Shown piece after piece: positions 36,109-44,270 of a DNA stretch of 64,000 nucleotides (its first letter is position 1; each line of letters begins with the position of its first letter). The position numbers were made by a program, and so were the translations under genes. Location of the stretch: contig JADFDM010000013.1 in the NCBI GenBank assembly GCA_018262795.1, forward strand, positions 1 through 64,000, in the 5' to 3' direction. Under the pieces are notes generated by a model. That model had not been told where the DNA came from, searched no databases, and worked only from the letters and a program-made list of their open reading frames with translations. The stretch is from Sphingobacteriales bacterium. Its GTDB lineage: Bacteria > Bacteroidota > Bacteroidia > Chitinophagales > LD1.

Positions 36109-36734
36109 ATTATTTTCAACTCTACAAGCAGTGTCGTCAGTTTATCGGGGTGCTCCAAATGAAAAGCCCGCCATCCCACTTTTTTAGCTGCTTCTACATT
36201 TTCGGGCATATCATCCACAAAAAACGTTTCATCGGGGATTAAATTCTCCTTTTGAGTTATCAAGTCATATATCTCTGCCTCCGGTTTTCGGCAGCCAATT
36301 TCATTGGAATAATAAGCCACATCGAAATAATCAGAAAAGGCTTTGGCTCCAAATTTTTCGCGAACGGCTGTATTGATGGCCTCTACGTGCGTTTCATTGA
36401 TGTTGGAGAGCGCATAAATCTTATAGGATGATTTCAGGCGATGCAGCAGTTCAAACTTTTCCTTTGGATAGTGTATCAAGATACTATTCCATGCGCGTTG
36501 GATTTCTTCATCGGTGACTCCGGGGCGCAAAAACTGCTTTAATTCTTTGTGAAAATCGGGGACGCTGATCTGTCCTTTTTCAAATTGGTGGAAAATAGGT
36601 TGTTGCTTGGAGTAAGAAACTATCCGGCTGAAGTCTGCATCTGATAATTTCTGAAACTCTTTCATTGGAATGCTGTAGTCAATATCAACGATTACATTTC
36701 CAATATCAAAAATCAGGTTTTTAAATGGTCGCAT
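36105..36734 (-). CDS. HAD-family phosphatase, YihX-like
   Basis: A 209-aa haloacid-dehalogenase hydrolase. Motif I is FDIGNVIVDID, the variant D-x-G-N-V seen in YihX-type sugar phosphatases; motif II is YALSNINE, motif III Lys is in CRKPEAEIY and motif IV is FVDDMPENVEAA. YihX removes phosphate from alpha-D-glucose-1-phosphate; the substrate here is not proven. Its TGA overlaps the ATG of the repeat-protein gene. A TATTTTTG -7 box lies 9 nt upstream of the start. Confidence 0.85.
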   Translation of the reverse strand: MRPFKNLIFDIGNVIVDIDYSIPMKEFQKLSDADFSRIVSYSKQQPIFHQFEKGQISVPDFHKELKQFLRPGVTDEEIQRAWNSILIHYPKEKFELLHRLKSSYKIYALSNINETHVEAINTAVREKFGAKAFSDYFDVAYYSNEIGCRKPEAEIYDLITQKENLIPDETFFVDDMPENVEAAKKVGWRAFHLEHPDKLTTLLVELKII

Positions 36735-36742
36735 AATAATTC

Positions 36743-36750
36743 CAAAAATA
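36743..36750 (-). promoter_or_regulatory. Candidate -7 box for the HAD-repeat protein unit
   Basis: Minus strand reads TATTTTTG, ending 9 nt before the ATG at 36734; the transcript would be almost leaderless. No matching -33 TTG. Confidence 0.4.
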
Positions 36751-36821
36751 GACGCGAATATTTATTTTCGTGCGCTGTTTTTAAAGATATAACAGTTGTT
36801 CGTTCACAGACGAAAATTTTT

Positions 36822-36895
36822 GGTCCTATAGCTCATTCGGTTAGAGCAACTGACTCATAATCAGTAGGTGCCTGGTTCGATTCCAGGTGGGACCA
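36822..36895 (+). tRNA. tRNA with CAU anticodon (elongator Met, or Ile2)
   Basis: A complete 74-nt cloverleaf: acceptor GGTCCTA / TGGGACC, D-arm, anticodon arm ACTGA-CTCATAA-TCAGT with CAT as anticodon, variable loop, and T-arm with GGTTCGATTCC. The 3' CCA is not encoded. Initiator features are absent (acceptor G1-C72 is paired), so it is elongator Met or a lysidine-modified Ile2; sequence alone does not settle which. Confidence 0.92.
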
Positions 36896-36907
36896 CTTAC
36901 AAATGTT

Positions 36908-36940
36908 ACAAAAGCCTTGCCTCGCAGGGCTTTTGTTATT
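36908..36940 (+). terminator. Terminator after the CAU tRNA
   Basis: A 13-bp stem (ACAAAAGCCTTGC / GCAGGGCTTTTGT, one T-G pair) with CTC loop and a T-rich tail. Confidence 0.8.
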
Positions 36941-37006
36941 TGAAAACTATCACATTGCCCAGCCTTAGCGCAATCCGACCTACACCCCCTTTAATTTTCT
37001 TCCTCT

Positions 37007-37035
37007 TTCTTTTGTGCTTACATTTTTTACTTTTG
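37007..37035 (+). promoter_or_regulatory. Candidate promoter of the tRNA-Leu gene
   Basis: TTC at 37007, an 18-nt spacer and TACTTTTG at 37028-37035 (exact TAnnTTTG), 33 nt before the tRNA. Confidence 0.45.
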
Positions 37036-37068
37036 CGCCTCCTTTTTAAAAGGTAAAGTTCATTACAT

Positions 37069-37150
37069 GCGGGCGTGGCGAAATTGGCAGACGCACTAGA
37101 CTTAGGATCTAGCGCCTCACGGCATGGGGGTTCAAGTCCCTCCGCCCGCA
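37069..37150 (+). tRNA. tRNA-Leu (UAG anticodon)
   Basis: An 82-nt class II cloverleaf: acceptor GCGGGCG / CGCCCGC, anticodon arm CTAGA-CTTAGGA-TCTAG giving TAG, long variable arm, T-arm GGTTCAAGTCC. The 3' CCA is not encoded. Confidence 0.95.
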
Positions 37151-37178
37151 CTTATTAAACTCGTTCAGGGGCGAAGGT

Positions 37179-37202
37179 GAAGAGGGTACATCTACCCTCT
37201 TC
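37179..37202 (+). terminator. Perfect hairpin between tRNA-Leu and tig
   Basis: Ten-base stem GAAGAGGGTA / TACCCTCTTC with a CATC loop, 30 nt after the tRNA and 40 nt before the tig ATG. It lacks a T run, so it may instead be a leader structure. Confidence 0.5.
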
Positions 37203-37241
37203 GCATTTCACCGCATCACTTAACATTTCAATTTCATTGCC

Positions 37242-38606
37242 ATGACCATTACTCAAGAAAAAATTGACCCTCTACTTTCAAACATCAAAATATCTCTACA
37301 AAAAGAGGATTATGAACCTCTGGTAAAGAAACAGCTTAAAGCTCTTAACAAGAAAGTGCAGATCAAAGGCTTCCGCCCCGGTATGGTGCCTTCTGATATG
37401 GTTAAAAAGATGTACGGCAACGAAGTGTTGGCCGAAGAGTTGGATAAGATGCTGAACGATGAAATATATAAATACATCAACGAGAATAAACTCGACATCA
37501 TCGCTTCACCAATCCCTGCTCAGGGACAGAAATTAGATATAGATATTGACAACATTCGCGATGTGGAGTTCAACTTCGAGATTGGGCACAATCCCGAAGT
37601 GAGTTTGGCTTATTTGGAAAGTTCACCCGGCTTTACCAAATACAGAATTCAAGCCGATGATAAAATGGTGGAGGAAGAGGTGCTTCGCATTCGCAACAGA
37701 TTTGCCACTTATGAGTATCCTGAAACTGTAGGCGAAAAGGATGTGCTCACGGTAACTATTGAAGAATTGGGCGAAGATGGAAATCTGAAACCCGGTGGCG
37801 TGAGCACGGTCTCGTCCTTGATGCCCGACTTATTGAAAGAGGAATATAGATCGAAAGTGATCGCACTCAAAAAACAAGAAAGTTTTGAGGCAGATGTTTT
37901 TGACCTGATGGATCGCGACCGACAAAGCATGGCAAAGAATGTGTTGAACTTGGAGGATACCGCCAACATAGAAGAGATAGGTAATAAGTTTCGGATCACG
38001 CTCGATAACATTACTCGCTCAGTACCGGCTGAAATAAACGAAGAGTTTTTTCAGAAGGTGTATGGCGAACATGGGCCTAAGACAGAGGAAGAGATGCGCA
38101 AAAATATTAAGCAGGATCTCGAATCTTACTTTGATGGACAAACCGATAGTTATGTGGTGAACGACCTGTACAAGGCGATGATGGAAAACGTAGAGATTGC
38201 GCTGCCGGAAGATTTCTTGAAGCGCTGGCTTCTGCTGACCAATAAAGATATTATTTCGGAAGAAAACATAGAAACAGACTTTCCGCTGTTTATTAAGCAA
38301 ATGCGCTGGGATCTAATTCAGAAAAAGATTAAGGAGCAGGAAAATATAAATGTGACTTCTGAAGAAATTCACGATCGCGTTCGCAATAATATTATTCAAC
38401 AACTCTATAGCTACGGCCTTAAAAATATTGAGGAAGAATGGGTAGAGCAGCTGATGAAGAAACAACTCACCGATAATAAAGTCCTTTCCCAAACTCGCGA
38501 CCAAATACTGGAAGATAAAGTAATGGCCTATCTTAAAACTAAAGTCACCCTTCATGATAAGCCGGTGACGATGGAGGAGTTTAAGGCGTTGGTCGAAAAG
38601 AAATAG
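37242..38606 (+). CDS. tig: Trigger factor
   Basis: A ribosome-bound chaperone for nascent chains. The 454-aa protein has the N-terminal ribosome-binding signature in IKGFRPGMVPSDMVKKMYG (19 residues; GFRPGxVP matches the family), a divergent middle domain in place of a typical FKBP peptidyl-prolyl isomerase, and a helical C-terminal arm. The divergent middle domain is usual in Bacteroidota. In many bacteria tig is followed by clpP-clpX; here those lie 23 kb away. Confidence 0.92.
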   Translation: MTITQEKIDPLLSNIKISLQKEDYEPLVKKQLKALNKKVQIKGFRPGMVPSDMVKKMYGNEVLAEELDKMLNDEIYKYINENKLDIIASPIPAQGQKLDIDIDNIRDVEFNFEIGHNPEVSLAYLESSPGFTKYRIQADDKMVEEEVLRIRNRFATYEYPETVGEKDVLTVTIEELGEDGNLKPGGVSTVSSLMPDLLKEEYRSKVIALKKQESFEADVFDLMDRDRQSMAKNVLNLEDTANIEEIGNKFRITLDNITRSVPAEINEEFFQKVYGEHGPKTEEEMRKNIKQDLESYFDGQTDSYVVNDLYKAMMENVEIALPEDFLKRWLLLTNKDIISEENIETDFPLFIKQMRWDLIQKKIKEQENINVTSEEIHDRVRNNIIQQLYSYGLKNIEEEWVEQLMKKQLTDNKVLSQTRDQILEDKVMAYLKTKVTLHDKPVTMEEFKALVEKK

Positions 38607-38616
38607 GGTAGGGGAG

Positions 38617-38858
38617 AGTTAATCGGGTATTGGTTAATAGTTAATCGTGTATTGGTTAATGATCAATCCGCAATCCGTAATTGTTGCTAATTGAACGTTA
38701 ACACAGCTTGTTCCTTGCCGATGCCTGCGTCTGCCTTACCGATGTCTGTGTCTCTGCCGATGTCTGTGTCTTCACAGACATCTATATTCAACATTGCTGG
38801 CGCGTCTGTGAGGACACAGACGTGGGTAAAGTAGAAGGGAGTTAATCGCGTGTTGGTT
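38617..38858. repeat. Intergenic repeat cluster after tig
   Basis: This 279-bp gap holds no gene. AGTTAATCGnGTATTGGTTA is present at 38617, 38639 (22-bp period) and 38840; related copies occur at 23436 and 23487. Between them, GATGTCTGTGTC-type words repeat at 38719, 38740 and 38759, and two hairpins are formed: GATGTCTGTG-TCTT-CACAGACATC (38759-38782) and CGTCTGTG-AGGA-CACAGACG (38803-38822). Confidence 0.6.
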
Positions 38859-38885
38859 GTTAGTTAAAGGTCAATTCGCAATTGC

Positions 38886-39506
38886 TCATTTAATACTCTT
38901 CAAACCTTCTAATGCCGATTTATCATCGGGCGCGAGCAGCAATGTTTTGTTGAACAGCACTTTCGCTTCATTCACTTTGCCCAACTGTAAATTGCACCAA
39001 GCGTAAAGCAGCAATCCATCATAGTCAAAAGGATATAGGTTCACCACCTTCTCTAAATATTCAAAAGCCTTAGAGTAGTCCTTTCTACCGTAATAAATAG
39101 AGCCTATCCGATAATTGGCTTTGGTGTTTTGAGGATCAATCTTTGTGATTTCTAAATACTGATTCAGCACAGCATCCCAATTGCCGGCAGCCGCAGCGGG
39201 AAGCACATACCCAAATTTCGCTTCAATGCTGTAAGGCATCAAATTCATTGCCCGCTGATAATAACTCATAGACTCGGTAAACAAGCCCGCTTCATAGTTC
39301 AGGTAAGCCAGCCGCAGGTTGATCTCGTAACTTTTCTCATCGTAAATGGCAGCCACCTCTTTAATGGCATCACTGTATTTCCCCGACTTCTCGGAGGTGT
39401 AACTTTTGGTGAATGCGCTCTGCACGGCACTCTGCGCAAACGCAGAACTACCGGTTAAAAAAAGCAGCACGAAGAAAAGTGAGGTGATTTTTGTGATTGG
39501 TTTCAT
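38886..39506 (-). CDS. Exported TPR protein
   Basis: A protein of about 206 aa with a signal peptide (MKPITKITSLFFVLLFLTGS) and about four to five tetratricopeptide repeats (e.g. NLRLAYLNYEAGLFTESMSY, NTKANYRIGSIYYGRKDYSK). TPR proteins mediate protein interactions, so a periplasmic adaptor for the other members of the operon is likely. The ATG at 39506 is preferred to the frame extension to 39551, because it gives the signal peptide and starts 10 nt after the stop of the preceding gene. It is the last gene of the cluster at 38886-45561. Confidence 0.78.
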   Translation of the reverse strand: MKPITKITSLFFVLLFLTGSSAFAQSAVQSAFTKSYTSEKSGKYSDAIKEVAAIYDEKSYEINLRLAYLNYEAGLFTESMSYYQRAMNLMPYSIEAKFGYVLPAAAAGNWDAVLNQYLEITKIDPQNTKANYRIGSIYYGRKDYSKAFEYLEKVVNLYPFDYDGLLLYAWCNLQLGKVNEAKVLFNKTLLLAPDDKSALEGLKSIK

Positions 39507-39516
39507 AACTATTGGT

Positions 39517-40686
39517 TTAGAAAATAATTTTTGTTCCGAATGAAATTCCATGACTAATGTAATTGGTTTGAAGCGTCTGCTCTTTCTTAAATTCTAATTG
39601 GTAAAGCGCATATATACGGTAACGGTTCTGGATGATAAACTCCGGTACAAAAGTCAAATTATCATTCAACCTATCGTAACCGTTTTGAACGATAGCTCCG
39701 TTGTACAAATTGAAATTGCGAACCCGCGCATAAGTGTAAGCAGCGCTGAACGAAAAATAACGCGGGAAGTTAAAACTCACCTTGGCCTGAAACAAGGGAT
39801 GAACCTTCTGATACAGATTGTCTGTAAAAAGTATCATCGTGCCACTCAAGGATAAGCGCTGATTGGCCAGCGGATAAACCGTAACACCCAAGCTGTGTTG
39901 TAGCTGATAAGAAGTGTCGAAATTTGAAAATGAGTTAGCCAGCGCCACCTTCGCATAAGAGAAATTCTTTGTCACATTCAAAGAACCTAAGAAATAAGCC
40001 TTCTTAGTTTTCACTATCTTATCCGTAGAGTTGAACACAGCATACAACACACTGAAGGCGGGAGTAAGAGAGAACCCTTTTTTGAGAGGAAGATTTGCAC
40101 TCACGTAATATTGATGCTGCTGATAAGTGCCATAATAATATTGCTGCTGTACGTAACTATAAGAATGAAATAAGGAATAGCCGCGAACCAGCAAGTGATT
40201 TAAGCCGAAAGAAACATAATACAATGGCTTCACGGTTTTGGAGGCAGAAGAAAACTTCATCCCTACCTCTGCGGTCGCAGCATTTATGAGAGATGCTTTT
40301 TTCGTATGCGTAATAGCGCGAAGTGAATCTGAAAAATGGGCCGTCATTCGTTCCCCTTCATTATATAGGTCACTAAAAAGATAGCTGTAGTACAGATATT
40401 CTTTCGTCCACTCGTTGGATGAATTAAACTGCTGTGCTTTTTCAAAATGAGAAAGCGCTAAGCGATATTTTTGTTGCTCGTAGCAGGCAATGCCTACTCG
40501 CATTCGCAGGTAGTAATAATCAATATGCCGATGAATAGCCTTGCGGCCCTGTTGCTCCAACGCTTTCCATTTTCCCGATTGATAAAGCGCATAGGTGCTG
40601 TCGTTCACTAATTTTGAATCAAGCTCCGTTTGCGCAGAGGCCGACACCGAAACGCAGGCGAGAAGAACAGAAATCAACTTATACAT
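39517..40686 (-). CDS. Outer-membrane beta-barrel protein with N-terminal TPR-like region
   Basis: A 389-aa protein: signal peptide MYKLISVLLACVSVSASA, a helical TPR-like segment (residues ~45-120), then many alternating aromatic and polar strands and a C-terminal ...GISFGTKIIF ending in Phe, the usual outer-membrane insertion signal. It overlaps the start of the upstream transporter gene by 13 bp. It probably forms the outer-membrane exit or entry for whatever the operon makes. Family not recognised. Confidence 0.72.
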   Translation of the reverse strand: MYKLISVLLACVSVSASAQTELDSKLVNDSTYALYQSGKWKALEQQGRKAIHRHIDYYYLRMRVGIACYEQQKYRLALSHFEKAQQFNSSNEWTKEYLYYSYLFSDLYNEGERMTAHFSDSLRAITHTKKASLINAATAEVGMKFSSASKTVKPLYYVSFGLNHLLVRGYSLFHSYSYVQQQYYYGTYQQHQYYVSANLPLKKGFSLTPAFSVLYAVFNSTDKIVKTKKAYFLGSLNVTKNFSYAKVALANSFSNFDTSYQLQHSLGVTVYPLANQRLSLSGTMILFTDNLYQKVHPLFQAKVSFNFPRYFSFSAAYTYARVRNFNLYNGAIVQNGYDRLNDNLTFVPEFIIQNRYRIYALYQLEFKKEQTLQTNYISHGISFGTKIIF

Positions 40687-42878
40687 TCCGCTGTTATCGT
40701 ATGGTGATGGTGGGTTACCTTAAAAGTGCTAATCTTTCCTTGCGCTACCGAAATTTCAAAATCCATTCTCTTTAAAATACCGGAGGCAGCATGAACGGTG
40801 GCGGAAGATTCAATTACCACAAGACTTGGTTGATGCGGGTCATCGGTGCTTTTAAATTTCGAGGAATAATCTGCTTTTAAGTAGATGTAGAAAGGAGCGA
40901 TAAAATCTTGCAGAAATTTAGCGACTCCCGAATAGAAACCGCTCATGGGCAACACATCGCTCACTTCTAAGCGGTCGTAATAGCCCAACACAATCTTATA
41001 GGCTCCGAGATAGAATTGGTAGAGCAAAGATTTCTTATCGCCATAAAAATCGGTGAAGTAATGCACCGTGCCGTTGTTTACAAAATAGGCATAGGCTTTT
41101 GATTGGTGGCAATAGAGATAGGTGTGGTTGTAAGCATCGGTAAATACTTCCCACCTCAGCAGCTGTTTTTTGTTATGGTCCGAGCGGCTCACCTCAAACT
41201 TTAATTCCTTCCCGGGAATAAAGTCAAAGGCACTTTTTAAGATGGGCGTTATCTGTATGCCCGAAATAGTTGATCGCTCTTCGGGGTAATCAAAGGAGTG
41301 AAAGGTGTACTCTCCTTCTTTCTTCTCTACATAATAACTGATGGGATACTTCATAGTTTTAGACCCCACAAAGGGAGTGGCCTGTAATTGGAAATGTATG
41401 TGCGGCTCTGGAGAACGACCCGAACTGCCGCAAGCAGCCACTACTTGCCCTTTGTAAACATACTCTCCCGGCTTCACTTTAAAACTCCCCTTGCGAAGGT
41501 GGCTTATCTTTGAATAAAGCGCATCACTGTGTTTAATGATGAGCGTATTGCCCCAGTTATGTTCCAGATTTACTTCTCCAATCGGATTGTCTTCCACTTC
41601 ATCTACAAGGTCGTACACATAGCCGGCAGCCGGGGCCAACACGGGTGCATTGTAACCATAGAAATCACTCACCGCAGTGCCGGGAAGCCGAAAGGTTATC
41701 TTCATGTCGTCAGTCACTACAAAATCCCATGCATATTTCCATTCTCCTTTGTGCGTAATATTTCCTTCGTGCCCTTGCGATACATACCATTCTCCAAAAA
41801 ATGGCAGATGAATATGGAAATATGATTGATTGCTGAAACGATCTTTTCCGTTGCGGTGTTTATACAAATTCTTCTCCGGAGAAAACTGTTGAATCCACAC
41901 TAACTCAAGTTGGTTCGACTCTGTGCGATACTTCAGCGTGAGCAACAACACAATCAGAATAATATTAAACGGCAGCGAATAAATAGGCAATTGAAAAGAA
42001 CCGAACACCACCATCATAGAAGTGTGCATGATAGCAATGATGGGAGCTGTAAGAAGAGCGAGTAAATAAGATTTTGGGGAGGGAATCAAGAAGAATCCTC
42101 CGATGCAAATGGCAGATAGGATATAATTGAAGCCGATGAAATTATAGTTGAGCGGCTCGGCACTTCCGTTGAGGAATTGAAAAAAATAATAGCCGGTCAC
42201 AAAACCCACCAAAGAGAGCGTAAAGGCAATGCGCGAGTAAATGAGCAACCCCACTGCAATCAACAAACCGGAGATAATGTTGTACTGAAAATAGATGGCC
42301 CCCAACGATTTAAAATAAGCATCGGCCCAGCGAGGTATTGGCAGGGCATCTAAGTACTGAAACCATTCTACCAAGTGAATTCCTCCGAGCGAGTACAACT
42401 CATTATTTACAAAAATCCCTGTTTGGCTGAGGGTGACCACCGAAGAAGTGCGAAGAGTCACAATTAAAGCCCATACAGATAGCAAGAAAGGGAAAGCGAG
42501 AATCGGTAAGTTGTATTTTGAAAACACAATAGCAATAGCCTTAGAGAGCAGTGTGGTGAAAACAGAAATTACAAAAAGGATGATGAAGAACTGAATGCTG
42601 AAATTAAAATACAGCCCCATCACCAAGCCTATCATCAAGCTGTTGAAACTATACACGCCCGTTTGCAAATACGTTTTATTGAAGCCGAGCCACCAAGCGA
42701 TTAATATACCCGATGTGAGCGCAAACACTCCGCTAAAACCCGAATACGGATTTACGAAAGAAGAGAGGAGAATGAGATAAGCAAAGGTGCGATTGTCCGA
42801 AAAGAACATTTGCGAATAGCTATGAATAAAGCTATCTGCAAAGAATTTCAATGCGTGTTTACGGTGTGCCGCTAACAT
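40674..42878 (-). CDS. Urea-transporter-domain protein fused to a LytM (M23) domain
   Basis: A 734-aa fusion. Residues ~1-320 are a urea transporter (UT/SLC14-type) channel: FNSLMIGLVMGLYF and two LP-box motifs (NLPILAFPFL near 123 and QLPIYSLPFN near 296) define its two halves. Residues ~355-505 are an M23/LytM domain: Asp386 in AWDFVV and H-I-H at 493-495 in EPHIHFQLQ are kept, but the first zinc His of HxxxD is Lys, so catalysis is doubtful. Residues ~505-734 are beta-rich with no recognised domain. The LytM part is predicted to lie outside the inner membrane. It overlaps the barrel gene downstream. Confidence 0.82.
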   Translation of the reverse strand: MLAAHRKHALKFFADSFIHSYSQMFFSDNRTFAYLILLSSFVNPYSGFSGVFALTSGILIAWWLGFNKTYLQTGVYSFNSLMIGLVMGLYFNFSIQFFIILFVISVFTTLLSKAIAIVFSKYNLPILAFPFLLSVWALIVTLRTSSVVTLSQTGIFVNNELYSLGGIHLVEWFQYLDALPIPRWADAYFKSLGAIYFQYNIISGLLIAVGLLIYSRIAFTLSLVGFVTGYYFFQFLNGSAEPLNYNFIGFNYILSAICIGGFFLIPSPKSYLLALLTAPIIAIMHTSMMVVFGSFQLPIYSLPFNIILIVLLLTLKYRTESNQLELVWIQQFSPEKNLYKHRNGKDRFSNQSYFHIHLPFFGEWYVSQGHEGNITHKGEWKYAWDFVVTDDMKITFRLPGTAVSDFYGYNAPVLAPAAGYVYDLVDEVEDNPIGEVNLEHNWGNTLIIKHSDALYSKISHLRKGSFKVKPGEYVYKGQVVAACGSSGRSPEPHIHFQLQATPFVGSKTMKYPISYYVEKKEGEYTFHSFDYPEERSTISGIQITPILKSAFDFIPGKELKFEVSRSDHNKKQLLRWEVFTDAYNHTYLYCHQSKAYAYFVNNGTVHYFTDFYGDKKSLLYQFYLGAYKIVLGYYDRLEVSDVLPMSGFYSGVAKFLQDFIAPFYIYLKADYSSKFKSTDDPHQPSLVVIESSATVHAASGILKRMDFEISVAQGKISTFKVTHHHHTITAECIS

Positions 42879-42891
42879 GGAGTCTTAAAAA

Positions 42892-44250
42892 TCACAGTTT
42901 AAACTTCGCTAAATAATCCGGCTTTACCTCGCTGGACTCAATGGAGCTGAGCGTTTCTCTTTTGCGAATGAGATGCGGTTGATGCTCCATATCTATCATT
43001 ACTACAGCCGGCCGCAGCGAAATGAACTGCATCCATTGCGTCATGTTATACGCTCCAACATTATGCACCACTACATGGTCATCTTTTTTCAATGGAGGCA
43101 GCGTTACGTTTTCGCGAATCACATCAATATTCATACACAAGGGGCCGTATAGCACACAATCCTCGGTGTAGTTGCTAAACTCCTGTGCCGGACTTATTTT
43201 ATGGTCATACCAAAAGGACGTGAACATTACATTCACTCCAAAGTCCAGAATGGTAGCTCGCCTTCCATCGCTCAGTCGCTTATTTGAAATTACAGTGCCT
43301 AACAAGTACCCTGCTTCGTCAATCAGTGCGCGGCCGGTTTCTAAAATGAGCAAAGGCAATTCATCGGTGCCAAAACCGGAGTTGAGGATAGCGGCACAAA
43401 TCGCTTCGGCAAACTGATCGAAATTCGGATTGGCATCTACCCCCTGCAAATAAGAGCCCTTCAGAGTATTTTTTGAAGCGAAGCCACCGCCCATATCAAT
43501 ATATTCAATATTGCGCTTGTATTTTTTGCGAATGCCGAGAGCCAAGTCGCTTATTTTAGAGGCAGCAATACCGTAAGCGCTGGGCGAAAGCATAAAAGTG
43601 CCGATGTGACAATGCAGCCCCACCAATTCCAATTTATCCGTCAGTATAATTTTATTGATGGCATCCCAGGCTTGTCCGTTTTCGTAATTGAAGCCGAAGC
43701 GATCCCAAATTGGATAAATGCCCGTGTCCATGTTTACCCGAATTGCTACCCGTGGGCGCAGCTTTAGTTCTTCTGCAATCTCCGTTAAGCGGTAAAGTTC
43801 ATCGAGGTGATCAATGTGAATAGGCGAATTGTTTCTCACCGCCATCTTCAACTCCTCATCTGTTTTATCAGGGCCGTTGAAAATCACTTTGTTGCCCGGC
43901 ACTCCGTTGTTGATAGCCTTCTGATATTCAAAACCCGATACTACTTCGCCCCACGAACCCTCCTGATGAAAAACATTGCAGACCGCATTGATGTAATTCG
44001 TTTTATACGACCAGGCAAACTGCACCTTCGGGTAGCGCGTTTTAAAGGCACGAGTAGCTTCGCGGTAGGTTTGGCGAATCGTTCTTTCTGAAATAGCAAA
44101 AAGTGGCGAGCCAAAATCTTCGAGCAACTTTACGACCGACACATCATCAATATGCGTGAGCGGAGTATATTCTGTGCGCATACCGAATTTGTTCATCAGT
44201 CCGGCATTCAGTCGCTGAATCAGCGGGCGTTCATATTGTAGTTTCTTCAT
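42892..44250 (-). CDS. Fold-III PLP-dependent amino-acid decarboxylase, DapDC-like
   Basis: A 452-aa protein with an alanine-racemase-type barrel carrying the PLP lysine in AWSYKTN, the glycine-rich EYIDMGGGFAS loop, and a C-terminal domain with the catalytic Cys in YGPLCMNIDVI and GAYNMTQWMQFISLRPA. In diaminopimelate decarboxylases the Cys is followed by Glu (GPxCES); here it is Met, which suggests a different substrate. It is tightly linked to the ATP-grasp gene. The ATG at 44250 is chosen; a TTG at 44274 overlapping the upstream stop is the alternative. Confidence 0.82.
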   Translation of the reverse strand: MKKLQYERPLIQRLNAGLMNKFGMRTEYTPLTHIDDVSVVKLLEDFGSPLFAISERTIRQTYREATRAFKTRYPKVQFAWSYKTNYINAVCNVFHQEGSWGEVVSGFEYQKAINNGVPGNKVIFNGPDKTDEELKMAVRNNSPIHIDHLDELYRLTEIAEELKLRPRVAIRVNMDTGIYPIWDRFGFNYENGQAWDAINKIILTDKLELVGLHCHIGTFMLSPSAYGIAASKISDLALGIRKKYKRNIEYIDMGGGFASKNTLKGSYLQGVDANPNFDQFAEAICAAILNSGFGTDELPLLILETGRALIDEAGYLLGTVISNKRLSDGRRATILDFGVNVMFTSFWYDHKISPAQEFSNYTEDCVLYGPLCMNIDVIRENVTLPPLKKDDHVVVHNVGAYNMTQWMQFISLRPAVVMIDMEHQPHLIRKRETLSSIESSEVKPDYLAKFKL

Positions 44251-44270
44251 GAGAAGGTTTTTAAATTTTA

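Noticed and set aside
36868..37056. 62-codon frame starting inside the CAU tRNA
   Set aside because: It begins within a complete tRNA and crosses a terminator.
38617..38858. Repeat cluster as a CRISPR array
   Set aside because: Repeat units are short, irregularly spaced and have no equal-length unique spacers; no cas gene is present.
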